A stretch of 64,000 nt of DNA from Prevotella jejuni (GCF_900187995.1 NZ_FZNZ01000017.1:18727-82726), one strand, 5' to 3'; positions 48,927-58,308 are shown, counted from the stretch's first letter. Notes: generated by a model not told the origin, from the sequence alone. Made by a program: numbers and translations.

Positions 48927-50135
48927 TTACATCTGATAATCCTTAGCCAGTCCTCCAGCACTTGTCTCCTTATAAAGTGATGGTATGTCATGTCCTGTCT
49001 GCTTCATAACCTCAACAACACGATCGAACGAAACACGATGGCTACCGTCACTGAACGATGCATAAAGTTGCGCATCCAGTGCACGACAGGCCGCAAAAGC
49101 ATTTCGCTCAATACAAGGAATTTGTACTAATCCACACACAGGGTCGCATGTCATACCTAAGTGATGCTCCAAGCCCATTTCTGCGGCATACTCTATCTGT
49201 GAAGGACTGCCACCGAATAACTGGCAAGAAGCCGCTGAAGCCATTGCACAAGCAACTCCTACCTCACCTTGGCAACCTACTTCAGCACCAGAGATAGAAG
49301 CATTATATTTGACAATATTACCAAAGAGACCAGCCGTGGCAAGGGCATGTAATATCTTTGTCTCAGAAAATTCATGGCCCTTTGAGAGGTGATAAAGCAC
49401 TGCAGGGACTACACCGCAGGCACCACAAGTGGGTGCTGTGACAATCGTACCACCAGAGGCATTCTCCTCACTAACCGCCAATGCGTATGAATAAACCATA
49501 CCACGGCTCTGCAAAGAAGGCTTATAGCCACGTGCCTTGATATAATAGTTGGGGGCTTTCCGAGCAAGATTTAACGGACCAGGTAGGGCACCTTCGCTGT
49601 CAAGTCCACGCTCAACTGCAGCCTGCATGGTCTTCCAAACCTCTCGAAGATAGTCCCACAGGTCGTCTCCCTCACATTGTTTGACATACTCCCAATAGCC
49701 ACGTCCATGATGCTCACACCATGCCTGAATGTCTTTTAGGGTGTGTAAGTCATAGACAGACTCCTTCTGAAAGAAATCGCCTGTCGCTTTCCCCTCTGAT
49801 AAAGCACCTCCACCAACACTATAGACGGTCCATTCATCTAACAAGTCTTGGCTGTCGTTAAAGGCACGAAAAAGCATTCCATTAGGATGATAAGGCAAGA
49901 AAATGTCTGGTTCCCATATTATTTCGACTGGTGCCACTTGCTTTAGAACATCAATTATGGCCTTATCAGTCATGTGTCCCTTACCCGTTGCAGCCAGACT
50001 ACCATACAATGTCACTTCAAATCTTGCTGCTTCTGGATGTCGTTCAGCAAAGATTGTTGCCGCACGTTGTGGCCCCATCGTATGACTACTCGATGGTCCT
50101 TTACCAATTCTAAATATCTCTTTTAATGATTCCAT
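48927..50135 (-). CDS. sdaA: L-serine ammonia-lyase, iron-sulfur type
   Basis: It deaminates L-serine to pyruvate and ammonium. The single-chain 402-residue enzyme has the beta domain signature GKGPSSSHTMGPQRAA (11-26) and the alpha domain iron-sulfur cysteines in TCGACGVVPA and CDPVCGLVQIPCIERNA. These suit a 4Fe-4S centre, which is oxygen-labile. It is transcribed alone. It complements the ThrE-type exporter elsewhere in the window as a second way to handle serine. Confidence 0.94.
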   Translation of the reverse strand: MESLKEIFRIGKGPSSSHTMGPQRAATIFAERHPEAARFEVTLYGSLAATGKGHMTDKAIIDVLKQVAPVEIIWEPDIFLPYHPNGMLFRAFNDSQDLLDEWTVYSVGGGALSEGKATGDFFQKESVYDLHTLKDIQAWCEHHGRGYWEYVKQCEGDDLWDYLREVWKTMQAAVERGLDSEGALPGPLNLARKAPNYYIKARGYKPSLQSRGMVYSYALAVSEENASGGTIVTAPTCGACGVVPAVLYHLSKGHEFSETKILHALATAGLFGNIVKYNASISGAEVGCQGEVGVACAMASAASCQLFGGSPSQIEYAAEMGLEHHLGMTCDPVCGLVQIPCIERNAFAACRALDAQLYASFSDGSHRVSFDRVVEVMKQTGHDIPSLYKETSAGGLAKDYQM

Positions 50136-50477
50136 ATATGGTTTGTTCCCAAATACCTCGTATAAATTAAGCTACAAAATTACGAATAAAAAACGTCAAA
50201 GATGAAGAAAAGGGCATATAAAATGGTAAGAATCATCTTTTATCATCGTCAAACTACACTTTTGGGTAGGGTCAATACAATAGCTGAGGAGTTTAGAAGA
50301 GGGTAAACAAAAGGGGTTGAGTGATGAGAAGAGTTATTGAAATTAAGGCTATTCAATACTTAGCATCTTTGCTGCCATCTGTTTACGTTATACGTACTTA
50401 GTATCAGTACGCAGGGAGAAAAGCATTAATATCATTAATTTATATGGTCAGTTAGGTGTTTTATCGGTGCTTTTTCG

Positions 50478-50486
50478 TACCTTTGC
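50478..50486 (+). promoter_or_regulatory. -7 box for the DUF4230 pair
   Basis: TACCTTTGC lies 23 bases before the first ATG. Confidence 0.65.
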
Positions 50487-50509
50487 CTACATACTTATAT
50501 TGATTTAGA

Positions 50510-51178
50510 ATGAAATACTCCGTCCTAATATTATCAGTTCTCGCATTGTTAGTAGCTGGTTGTAAAGATAAAAACAACAGTGTTGAGCCAGCCGCTAAAG
50601 CAATTGACACAATCCCAATGTTGGTGACACAGGTACAACAGTGTTCACGACTTTATACGATAGAATATCAGATTCATAAGATTATCACCCATGATGATAA
50701 GATGAAAGTGTCTGGTACGTTTTTAAAACAAGACTTCAGTGTGAACCTTCCCTTAGGTGAACGTAGTATTGCTATCCCTATGGATGCGACGTTGAAGGCA
50801 TATATTGACATGTCTAACTTTAGCGAAAAGAATATACAGCGTCGTGGAAAGGAACTTCTTGTCACCTTACCTGACCCCAAGATAATTCTCGTATCGACAA
50901 AGATAGACCATAAAGAGATAAAAGAAAACGTACCGTTGACACGTCGTAACTTCACTGATGCCGAACTGACAAACTACGAACAACAAGGTAGGAAACAGAT
51001 TATTGCATCCATCCCTCAAATGGGTATCATCGAACAAGCACAAGAGAGTGCTGCCCGACAACTTGTCCCTATATTCACAACCATGGGATATAAGGAGTCA
51101 GATGTGACTATATCCTTCCGTAAGAAGTTTACGATAAAGGATTTAGGTAGTTTGTTTGAAGTAAAAGCAAAGGATTAA
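50510..51178 (+). CDS. DUF4230 lipoprotein, first of pair
   Basis: The 222-residue protein has a lipoprotein signal (SVLILSVLALLVAGC, Cys18). The rest matches the DUF4230 pattern: a CSRLYTIEYQIHKIITHDD strand region, IPMDATLKAYIDMSNF and LLVTLPDPKIILVSTKIDH. A helical tail ending in a SDVTISFRKKF strand follows. The family's function is unknown. A near-homologue follows after two bases. Confidence 0.8.
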   Translation: MKYSVLILSVLALLVAGCKDKNNSVEPAAKAIDTIPMLVTQVQQCSRLYTIEYQIHKIITHDDKMKVSGTFLKQDFSVNLPLGERSIAIPMDATLKAYIDMSNFSEKNIQRRGKELLVTLPDPKIILVSTKIDHKEIKENVPLTRRNFTDAELTNYEQQGRKQIIASIPQMGIIEQAQESAARQLVPIFTTMGYKESDVTISFRKKFTIKDLGSLFEVKAKD

Positions 51179-51180
51179 AG

Positions 51181-51855
51181 ATGGAAAAGAATACACCAAA
51201 TAATAACCTCGCTAACCAGAAGGATAAGGAGGAGAAGAAGGATATAAGAGGAATACTAAGCCATGTCATGTCGACTGGCAAAGGTTGTCTCCTCTCTTGT
51301 ATAACCATTGTAGTGTTAGGAGTCGGTCTCTTTTGGTGGCTTAACTCGTCTAATAAAGTTAGTGTCGACGCTGATCAGAAGATAGAGATAACGCCAACAC
51401 AGATACAACAGATACAAAACATCGGACAATGGGAGTTCCTTGCTATCAATGACGAAGAACTTGTAGACACCATTAGTCGTGGCTTCTTCACGGATAGTGA
51501 ATTGGTGCGTATCTATTACGGAGTGGCCCGCTTGGGTATAGACCTGCATCAAGCAGAACCTCAATGGCTGCGAGTTGAAGGCGATAGCATCATAGCTACG
51601 CTCCCACCTATCGTTCTCTTGGATCGAAACTTTATTGATGAAGCACGGACAAGGTCGTTCTTTGAAAAAGGAAAGTGGACTGACGATGATCGTGAACAAC
51701 TCTATAAGCGAGCTTACAGAAAGATGTTAAAGCGTTGCATGACAACGAACAATATCAAAATAGCCGAGGATAACGCACGTCAACAGTTTACGCAATTCCT
51801 TCGTTCGATGGGTTATAAGAAGATTAGAGTAGATATGTCTACTAAAAGAAAATAA
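51181..51855 (+). CDS. DUF4230 membrane protein, second of pair
   Basis: This 224-residue protein has a charged cytosolic start (about 1-35) and a single membrane segment (about 38-55). A DUF4230 domain shares with its neighbour the VEGDSIIATLPPIVLLDRNF segment and the helical end followed by KKIRVDMST. It overlaps nothing but is only two bases from the first gene, so they are co-translated and may form a complex across the inner membrane. The MATE gene follows after 71 bases. Confidence 0.78.
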   Translation: MEKNTPNNNLANQKDKEEKKDIRGILSHVMSTGKGCLLSCITIVVLGVGLFWWLNSSNKVSVDADQKIEITPTQIQQIQNIGQWEFLAINDEELVDTISRGFFTDSELVRIYYGVARLGIDLHQAEPQWLRVEGDSIIATLPPIVLLDRNFIDEARTRSFFEKGKWTDDDREQLYKRAYRKMLKRCMTTNNIKIAEDNARQQFTQFLRSMGYKKIRVDMSTKRK

Positions 51856-51926
51856 ACATTTAGTCCTGAGTCATAACTTTCTAAGGACGATACATAAGGC
51901 AAGATTTAAGGATAATAAGAGTAATT

Positions 51927-53288
51927 ATGGCATCAGAAGGACAAACACAACATACTGAGAGTATGACAGATGGTGCACCATCATACGCCATATTGAAGTT
52001 TGCCATCCCTCTTATTCTTGGTTACTTATTACAACAAACCTACTTAATCATCGATACTATCATCGTAGGAAGGTGGATTGGCGTGGGTGCATTAGCTGCT
52101 GTTGGAGTGTCAAGTAGTATTATGTTCCTTATTATGGGCTTTTGTAACGGTTCTTGTGCAGGCTTTGCTATTCCAGTAGCACAGGCCTTCGGCGCAGGTG
52201 ACTATCGAAAGATGAGGTGTTATGTGAGTAATGCGATGCGCATAGCATTAGTACTTGCAATTGTCATCACGTTACTTTCCTGCTTCCTTTGTGATAAGAT
52301 TCTACAGATGGTAAACACGCCAAAGGATGTTTTCAACGATGCTTATATCTTCCTATTCTTACAGTTTTGTGCCATCCCTTTCACCATTGCTTATAACCTA
52401 TTGTCTGGTCAGATCCGAGCATTGGGAAACTCTAAACAGCCTTTCTACTTCCTCATTGCTTCTTCAGTCTTAAACATTCTACTTGACATAGTGTTCATCT
52501 TATTATGTGGAATGGGCGTTGAAGGAGCCGGTATCGCAACGCTACTCAGTCAGATGTTCGCCTCTTTATTATGCTGGTGGTTTATCAAACGGCACATGAC
52601 AATCCTCGTTCCGAAAGGAGACGAACGTCAGTTTGATAATAAGAAGATTAGTATCTTATTGAATAATGGTGTCCCAATGGGATTGCAGTTCTCAATCACT
52701 TCTATCGGTATTATCATGCTACAAAGTGCTAATAACGCCCTTGGAACAGTGTATGTAGCCTCCTTCACGGCTGCTATTCGTATTAAATACCTCTTTACAT
52801 GTGTACTTGAGAACATTGGAGTAGCCATGGCAACCTATTGTGGACAGAACCTTGGAGCAAAGAAATTAAGTCGAATAAAGACAGGTATCAATGATGCCAT
52901 GTGGCTTATGTTAGCCTATTTCGCCATTACCGTTGCCATCATCTATCCTTTTGCAGACAACATGATGATGCTGTTTGTCAATGGGAATGAACAAGATGTG
53001 ATACTGAATGCGGCCCGACTGATGCGTATCTCTAACTGGTTCTATCCAGCATTAGGAATACTCGTCATCCTTCGCTACAGTATTCAAGGGCTTGGATATA
53101 GTAATCTTAGTATGATGAGTGGGGTCATGGAGATGATAGCCCGTTGTGGTGTGAGTATCTGGCTGGTACCAATCTTAGCATGGACAGGAATCTGTTACGC
53201 AGACCCTGTCGCTTGGATAATGGCCGATATCTTCCTTATTCCAGCTTATTTCTGGCTAATAAAACGGTTAAGGAAGCAGTTGGGATAG
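51927..53288 (+). CDS. MATE-family efflux transporter (DinF/MepA-like)
   Basis: The 453-residue protein has twelve hydrophobic segments. It has the MATE pattern LILGYLLQQTYLIIDTIIVGRWIG and PMGLQFSITSIGIIMLQSANNALG in the second half. FCNGSCAGFAIPVAQAFGAGD is characteristic of the MepA/YeeO side of the family. It may be co-transcribed with the DUF4230 genes. Its 3' end overlaps the convergent small gene by 21 bases. Confidence 0.92.
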   Translation: MASEGQTQHTESMTDGAPSYAILKFAIPLILGYLLQQTYLIIDTIIVGRWIGVGALAAVGVSSSIMFLIMGFCNGSCAGFAIPVAQAFGAGDYRKMRCYVSNAMRIALVLAIVITLLSCFLCDKILQMVNTPKDVFNDAYIFLFLQFCAIPFTIAYNLLSGQIRALGNSKQPFYFLIASSVLNILLDIVFILLCGMGVEGAGIATLLSQMFASLLCWWFIKRHMTILVPKGDERQFDNKKISILLNNGVPMGLQFSITSIGIIMLQSANNALGTVYVASFTAAIRIKYLFTCVLENIGVAMATYCGQNLGAKKLSRIKTGINDAMWLMLAYFAITVAIIYPFADNMMMLFVNGNEQDVILNAARLMRISNWFYPALGILVILRYSIQGLGYSNLSMMSGVMEMIARCGVSIWLVPILAWTGICYADPVAWIMADIFLIPAYFWLIKRLRKQLG

Positions 53289-53516
53289 CGTTTTAATCGC
53301 TTCCTGCATGTCTTCTGCGAAACGAGTATGTGTTAAAAGAAATTCGTCACGACCGTTTCCTAATCGTTTATAAAGTTCTGAATTCATTTGTTCAACATAC
53401 AGACTGATGGCATATTCAATGTCATCTTTCTGTTTATCACTATTTGAGAAGGCATAAACCTGGTACTTCTGATGAAAGAAGCAGTAGGCGGCTTCAATAC
53501 TATCTTTTGTTATCAT
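53268..53516 (-). CDS. Small conserved-looking protein, unknown function
   Basis: An 82-residue, mostly helical, soluble protein with no metal motif. It contains AAYCFFHQKYQVYAFSNSDKQKDDIEYAI and ends in a leucine-rich helix. Its start overlaps the end of the Nudix gene by 17 bases, suggesting translational coupling. I recall similar small proteins in Bacteroidales, but no name. Confidence 0.7.
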   Translation of the reverse strand: MITKDSIEAAYCFFHQKYQVYAFSNSDKQKDDIEYAISLYVEQMNSELYKRLGNGRDEFLLTHTRFAEDMQEAIKTLSQLLP

Positions 53517-54081
53517 CTTTCTGTAAGGTAAAATATTTCCACAATGGAGCTACCATTAATGCTTGAATAAAATCGCCACGAAGGAGCATTTCTTTTACTT
53601 TCTCCTTAGAACAAAGGAACACTTCTATATCTTCCGTGGCATCAAGATGCTGATTATTAGTCTTTTTCACGCCACGAGCATAGAAGCAATGGCAGAGATT
53701 ATCCATAACCCCAGGATTTGGAGCTATCGTCATTATCTCCTCCCATTCACCACCAGTATAACCAGTCTCTTCCTCCAATTCGCGTTGTGCAGCATGTAGT
53801 GGTAATTCACCATCCTCCACTACTCCAGCACATATCTCCGTTGAAACAACACCAAGACCGTGTCTATACTGACGTTCCAAGATAAGTTCTCCGTCTTCTG
53901 TTTCGGCAATTACGTTTATCCAAGTTGGGTATGAAAGCACATAATACTCGTCATAAACCTTTCCATTGGGCAACTGAACCGTATCACGACGCGCCTTCAA
54001 CCAAGGTCGGTTGATAAGTTGTTCGGAGGAGAGTGTAGACCACTTCATCTCTTTGTCACTGCGTTGTTTTGTCTTATCCAT
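53500..54081 (-). CDS. Nudix hydrolase, ADP-ribose pyrophosphatase-like
   Basis: The 193-residue protein has a complete Nudix box at 86-108 (G86, E92, R100-E101, E104-E105, G107). Before it is ILERQYRHGLGVVSTEICAG, the pattern of ADP-ribose or sugar-nucleotide pyrophosphatases. A second Met at residue 12 is an alternative start. The substrate is inferred by family. A -7 box lies 28 bases upstream. Confidence 0.9.
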   Translation of the reverse strand: MDKTKQRSDKEMKWSTLSSEQLINRPWLKARRDTVQLPNGKVYDEYYVLSYPTWINVIAETEDGELILERQYRHGLGVVSTEICAGVVEDGELPLHAAQRELEEETGYTGGEWEEIMTIAPNPGVMDNLCHCFYARGVKKTNNQHLDATEDIEVFLCSKEKVKEMLLRGDFIQALMVAPLWKYFTLQKDDNKR

Positions 54082-54108
54082 AACATCATAAACTATTGCT
54101 CATTAGCT

Positions 54109-54117
54109 ACAAAGTTA
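54109..54117 (-). promoter_or_regulatory. -7 box for the Nudix gene
   Basis: TAACTTTGT on the minus strand, 28 bases upstream of the start codon. Confidence 0.6.
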
Positions 54118-54292
54118 TTATATTCCCTCTTAATGACCAAATATTCAGCTTGTTGTTTTCGTGTGAAAGGTGGATTACTTTTTCAACAATAAGTATAGAA
54201 TATCAATATCCACGCAACTCTTTCCTCTTTATAATAGAAAAAATCAATCAAAAGATTTCTTGTTTATTGACAATAGTACCATTTTATTATCG

Positions 54293-54300
54293 TATATTTG
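54293..54300 (+). promoter_or_regulatory. -7 box for the 39-codon gene
   Basis: TATATTTG with a TTG about 23 bases earlier. It predicts a leader of roughly 85 bases, containing TTGCCGCA/TGCGGCAA arms at 54320-54327 and 54359-54366. Confidence 0.5.
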
Positions 54301-54390
54301 TAAACAAGATAACTAGGATTTGCCGCATCCTAAATCACTTACTACCAGAGGCGTGCTTTGCGGCAAGGCTACTCTATGGAGGACATAACT

Positions 54391-54510
54391 ATGAAACGTA
54401 AACCAAAGATGCACAATGAGCAAGAGTTTAACCTTGATAACATCTATCAAGAGGACGATCGTCAGCTTGATAATTTAGACGATACATCCTTTGATATGAG
54501 ATATAAATAA
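54391..54510 (+). CDS. Very small acidic protein, 39 residues
   Basis: The frame runs from ATG 54391 to TAA 54510. The product is basic at the start (MKRKPKMHNE) and then strongly acidic (YQEDDRQLDNLDDTSFD). GGAGG stands eight bases before this ATG, an unusual ribosome site for this genome that favours 54391 over an in-frame ATG at 54376. A -7 box and a possible leader stem lie upstream. It lies ahead of rplU, separated by 405 bases. No function can be named. Confidence 0.5.
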   Translation: MKRKPKMHNEQEFNLDNIYQEDDRQLDNLDDTSFDMRYK

Positions 54511-54820
54511 CGATTACTTAGGCCATAACATTAGTGGAATCTCCTCGTAAAACGCTTAGTATGAGTAGCAATGTTATAGGCTTGTAGGCATTAGCCACAT
54601 TCTACAAAACCTTCATCTTAACATGAAGGTAGCTTGTTATGTGTTTGTATACATGGGCCTAATGACAGGAAACAAGGGAGTAGAAATCTTGTGTATAGCA
54701 TCTGCAGTTTCATAGATTTATCCTCTTTCAAAGCAAAGATATGTGCTGCAAATGCTCTAATTATTGTTAATTAAGTAAGAATAATCCCCCATTATTATGT
54801 TACATAACATTAATTTTTAG
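54511..54820. other. Gap upstream of rplU, nothing recognised
   Basis: About 310 bases of AT-rich sequence. No ORF, repeat or clear terminator is visible. Confidence 0.5.
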
Positions 54821-54829
54821 TAACTTTGC
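54821..54829 (+). promoter_or_regulatory. -7 box for rplU-rpmA
   Basis: TAACTTTGC lies directly before the structured leader at 54841-54890. Confidence 0.65.
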
Positions 54830-54840
54830 ACCCGATTATG

Positions 54841-54890
54841 CCGTTCTGGGCTCAGAACAAGTGCTGAATAGATGCTCAGCCGCCCAACGG
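54841..54890 (+). promoter_or_regulatory. Structured leader of rplU, candidate L21 autoregulatory site
   Basis: Nested helices are CCGTT (54841-54845)/AACGG (54886-54890), GGGC (54848-54851)/GCCC (54882-54885) and GCTG (54863-54866)/CAGC (54877-54880), with a two-base CT bulge and an internal loop. It begins about five bases after the expected transcription start and ends 25 bases before the rplU ATG. Ribosomal protein leaders of this shape are known in other phyla; assignment here is inference. Confidence 0.6.
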
Positions 54891-54915
54891 TACAAACCCG
54901 TTTACAATATAAATA

Positions 54916-55233
54916 ATGTACGCAATTGTAGAAATTAACGGTCAGCAGTTCAAGGCTGAGGAGGGCAAGAAGCTCTTCGTAAACCACATCAAGGATGCGG
55001 AAGAAGGCAAGGCTGTTGAGTTTGACAAGGTTCTGTTGGTTGATAACAACGGAGCAGTCACAGTAGGCGCACCAACTGTTGAGGGCGCAAAGGTAGTAGC
55101 TGAGGTAGTAGCTCCTCTCGTAAAAGGCGACAAGGTAGTTGTCTTCAAGATGAAACGTCGTAAGGACTACAGAAAGAAGAACGGTCATCGTTCACATTTC
55201 ACTCAGGTAGAAATTAAATCAATTAACGCTTAA
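54916..55233 (+). CDS. rplU: 50S ribosomal protein L21
   Basis: The 105-residue protein has [20 protein letters not shown] and the C-terminal [19 protein letters not shown], the L21 signature. It is the first gene of the rplU-rpmA pair, 16 bases before rpmA, with a structured leader upstream. Confidence 0.98.
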   Translation: MYAIVEINGQQFKAEEGKKLFVNHIKDAEEGKAVEFDKVLLVDNNGAVTVGAPTVEGAKVVAEVVAPLVKGDKVVVFKMKRRKDYRKKNGHRSHFTQVEIKSINA

Positions 55234-55249
55234 AAAGGAGGACTTAAGA

Positions 55250-55540
55250 ATGGCACATAAAAAAGGTGTAGGTAGTTCTAAGAACGGTCGTGAATCAGCT
55301 TCAAAGCGTTTAGGTGTTAAGATCTGGGGTGGACAGAAGATTGTCGCAGGCAATATCATTGTTCGTCAGCGCGGTAACAAGCACTTCCCAGGCGAAAATG
55401 TTGCACAGGGTAAGGACGACACATTGTATGCTCTTGCAGACGGTGTTGTTTACTTCCACAAGGGCAAGTACAATAAGAGTACTGTTTCTGTCCTTTCAGA
55501 GGAGGTTTACGCTGCTAAGACAGTAAAGCCAGAAGCTTAA
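55250..55540 (+). CDS. rpmA: 50S ribosomal protein L27
   Basis: The 96-residue protein starts [20 protein letters not shown], with [18 protein letters not shown] following. The start is the normal form, without the cleavable extension of Firmicutes. The C-terminal tail is about ten residues longer than in E. coli. It is preceded by AAAAAGGAGG, a clear ribosome site. Confidence 0.98.
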   Translation: MAHKKGVGSSKNGRESASKRLGVKIWGGQKIVAGNIIVRQRGNKHFPGENVAQGKDDTLYALADGVVYFHKGKYNKSTVSVLSEEVYAAKTVKPEA

Positions 55541-55578
55541 AGCGAAACAAACAAACAACTATTCCAAACAAACAACAT

Positions 55579-55608
55579 AATCCCGGTCTCCTTATAGGAG
55601 CCGGGATT
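55579..55608 (+). terminator. Terminator of rplU-rpmA
   Basis: AATCCCGG and CCGGGATT with CTCC/GGAG inside form a strong stem-loop; CATGCGTTTTTA follows. Confidence 0.9.
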
Positions 55609-55703
55609 CATGCGTTTTTAGGGTCCCCTTCATTCCTTTATCTTTAGCGGTATGTCAATAATCTTTACTCTCCTCGTATACATGCTATGCTTTTCAATCA
55701 CAT

Positions 55704-55896
55704 AGAAGAGGCCTAACTCTATTCAAGAACATGCCCTTCTTATGCATTGAAAACGCCCTTCTTAGACCAAGAGAGGCGTCTTCTTTATAACTATGTATAA
55801 TGTATTGAATTAGTGCATGTTATCAACAGTATATTAAGTGTTACATTACTTATATTTAGATGATGTTTAGCTTGATTACATGTAAAGGTTTTTCAC
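55704..55896 (+). repeat. Dispersed repeat family 2, copy E
   Basis: It has GAAGAGGCCT, TTCAAGAACATGCCCTTCTT, then AAAACGCCCTTCTT and GAGAGGCGTCTTCTTT as the hairpin region. The distal block GATGTTTAGCTTGATTACAT and GTAAAGGTTTTTCAC follows. It is the same orientation as copies A-D. Confidence 0.85.
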
Positions 55897-56184
55897 ATCT
55901 TTATAAGTTCTTCATAATTGTACAATAATTATTGTAGCATGGATTAATGACTAAGACATTAATATTTGATAAGCAATGGTGTGATGGTAAAGAAATAAAA
56001 AGAACATTTTGTATAGGTTTATTCATAGTCAAAAACAATGCAACATAGTGATAAAGAGAACCAGTTGCATGTAGGTTTCCCCTTATCATTCTCTATAAAA
56101 AATGATTCTTTTGTGTACTATATCAACTCCAATTTTGTATCATCATGCTACTTTGTTATAACTAAACATTCCATTGAAAATTAC

Positions 56185-56271
56185 TTTTCCTGTCATATCT
56201 GTCATCTAAAAAAGCTATTCAACTCACTGAAAAACAGAATGTTTAGTTGAAATGTTAAAAGTGACAGCAAA
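56185..56271 (-). repeat. Dispersed repeat family 1, copy E (reverse)
   Basis: Read on the minus strand it begins TTTGCTGTCACTTTTAACAT and ends ATGACAGATATGACAGGAAAA. The distal end has a G for the usual C. It lies 290 bases from family 2 copy E. Confidence 0.82.
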
Positions 56272-56446
56272 TCAAAATAAAATTTATTTCGGTAATAATA
56301 GGTAATAAATATCCTCTCACATCAGTAATCTTTAGTCTTCCATTCTTCATAGGTTTGTGGACTGATGGTATTATAATAACAACAAAAGTCACCTATGGTT
56401 ATTTACTCCTAAGAGGATAGCATAAAGTTGCCTGCTAATGTTGAAA

Positions 56447-58006
56447 TTACTTACTCCTTTCGTTCTTCAATATATCTTGCATACGAGAGACTTCGTCTGG
56501 GTGCTCTGCAGCGACATTATTTGTTTCGTATGGGCTGACTGTCATATCATAAAGCTGTGGCACAGGGAGGTTACCTGTCTCAATCTTTGGTCCCCACTGA
56601 ATCATCTTAGGCCCATTGCTTGGTTCGATATAACGGTATTGAGGCGTCAAGACGGAAAGGACATGCGTGTTAGATTGGCCTATCACATAATCACGTCCCT
56701 TCTGATCACTGCCGAGAATAGTAGGGAGATAGTTGCGACTATCAGGTGCACTACCCTTAGGGAGTCGTGCATGAACAAGTGAGCCCAATGACGATAATAG
56801 GTCTATCTGACTCACAAGGGCTTTTGACACGACTCCTCCTTTAATCTTACGAGGCCAAGATACAATGAATGGTACGGCAGTTCCACCTTCAAAGGCACTA
56901 TACTTATTGCCACGGAAAGGCCCTGCAGGACTGTGTCCATTAAGTAGTTCTTCGGCACGATCTTGATACCCATCATCTACAACAGGTCCGTTATCGCTTG
57001 TAAGAATAACGAGTGTATTGTCATCTATCTTTAGTTCATGCAGCTTCTTCAGTAACTGTCCCACTGTCCAATCAAACTGAACAATAGCGTCTCCACGCAC
57101 TCCCATTAGGTTCTTCCCACGGAAACGCTCATGAGGAAAGCGTGGAACATGAACATCATTCGTTGCGAAATACATAAAGAAAGGTTCTTTCTTATGTTTG
57201 TCAATGAATTTCATAGCATGAGAAAGGATGGAGTCTGCAATGTTTTCATCCTTCCATAGAGCTTTACCCCCACCCTTCATATATCCTATTCTACCAATGC
57301 CATTGACAATTGACATATCGTGACCATGGCTCGAACGCATATTATAAAGGAGTTCTGGGTTCTTACGTCCTGTTGGTTCACCATCAAAGTTTTTCACGTA
57401 TGACACTTCTATTGGATGAGTTGGGTCATAGTTAGCTACTACCCCATTCTCGATAAAAACACATGGGACACGGTCTGCTGTGGCAGCCATGATATAATGA
57501 TAATCAAAACCGAGGTCACCTAAAGACTCTGGTAAAGGTGCATTCCAGTCTTGTTCACCACCCTTATCGCCCAAGCCGAGGTGCCATTTGCCTATAGCAC
57601 AGGTCGCATAGCCACGACTCTTAAACATGTCAGCCATCGTAAACTGGCTGGGTTTGATAATCATTCCAGCATTGCCAGCAGCAACATCAGTACCTTCTCG
57701 ACGCCAAGCATACTCACCCGTGAGAAGAGAATACCTTGAAGGAGTACTTGTAGCAGCAACAGCATGGCCGTTCATAAACTGAATACCAGACTTTGCAAGT
57801 CTATTGATATTAGGTGTATGAACGTTTTTAGCACCATAACACTCTAAATCACCATAACCAAGATCATCAGCTAATATGATAATCACATTAGGCTTTTCTG
57901 TTGTCGTTCCACGTGTTTGTGCTATCATTTTCTGTCCCGTTCCGAAAGCTGAAGATAACAAGGCTATTGTCAAGAGTTTTTGTTCCATTTTGTTTTTAGT
58001 CTCCAA
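56447..58006 (-). CDS. Secreted sulfatase, serine type
   Basis: This 519-residue arylsulfatase-family protein has a signal peptide (LLTIALLSSAFGTGQKMIAQ). The metal site motif is ILADDLGYGD (44-53). The sulfatase motif is S87-T-P-S-R91 followed by YSLLTG, with Ser instead of Cys at the formylglycine position. It therefore needs an anSME-type maturase, which is not in the window. YFATNDVHVPRFPHERF and LTSDNGPVVDDGY provide the second half of the site. Such enzymes release sulfate from host glycans; no SusCD partner is beside it. Confidence 0.92.
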   Translation of the reverse strand: METKNKMEQKLLTIALLSSAFGTGQKMIAQTRGTTTEKPNVIIILADDLGYGDLECYGAKNVHTPNINRLAKSGIQFMNGHAVAATSTPSRYSLLTGEYAWRREGTDVAAGNAGMIIKPSQFTMADMFKSRGYATCAIGKWHLGLGDKGGEQDWNAPLPESLGDLGFDYHYIMAATADRVPCVFIENGVVANYDPTHPIEVSYVKNFDGEPTGRKNPELLYNMRSSHGHDMSIVNGIGRIGYMKGGGKALWKDENIADSILSHAMKFIDKHKKEPFFMYFATNDVHVPRFPHERFRGKNLMGVRGDAIVQFDWTVGQLLKKLHELKIDDNTLVILTSDNGPVVDDGYQDRAEELLNGHSPAGPFRGNKYSAFEGGTAVPFIVSWPRKIKGGVVSKALVSQIDLLSSLGSLVHARLPKGSAPDSRNYLPTILGSDQKGRDYVIGQSNTHVLSVLTPQYRYIEPSNGPKMIQWGPKIETGNLPVPQLYDMTVSPYETNNVAAEHPDEVSRMQDILKNERSK

Positions 58007-58308
58007 TTAGGTGTGTTGTCTGGGTTTATATGATATTAACAATTACACAATAGTATTTAAGTGTAGATCATTATCACAGACAAAAGTGACCACAAAGAAA
58101 GCAAAAATAATTGAGATAATCAAACTTTTCGTCGTTTTAAATACTCCAATCATGTACTCTGTATAGGCTTCTCACGTGTTAACAAGAATCTTAATGAAAA
58201 CATATTAGTTAATAGAAATATTTGTTTTGTCGATAAATATAAAGTGTTTAGATATAATTAATAAAAGCAAAATTAACATTTATGATGGTAAAAATATTGT
58301 TGAAAAAC

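Noticed and set aside
34819..53288. The two MATE genes as a recent duplication
   Set aside because: Their sequences differ throughout and belong to different-looking subgroups; only family-level similarity is visible.
54096..54401. 101-codon frame upstream of rplU
   Set aside because: It overlaps the Nudix promoter and the better-supported 39-codon gene in another frame, and its product has no recognisable composition or motif.
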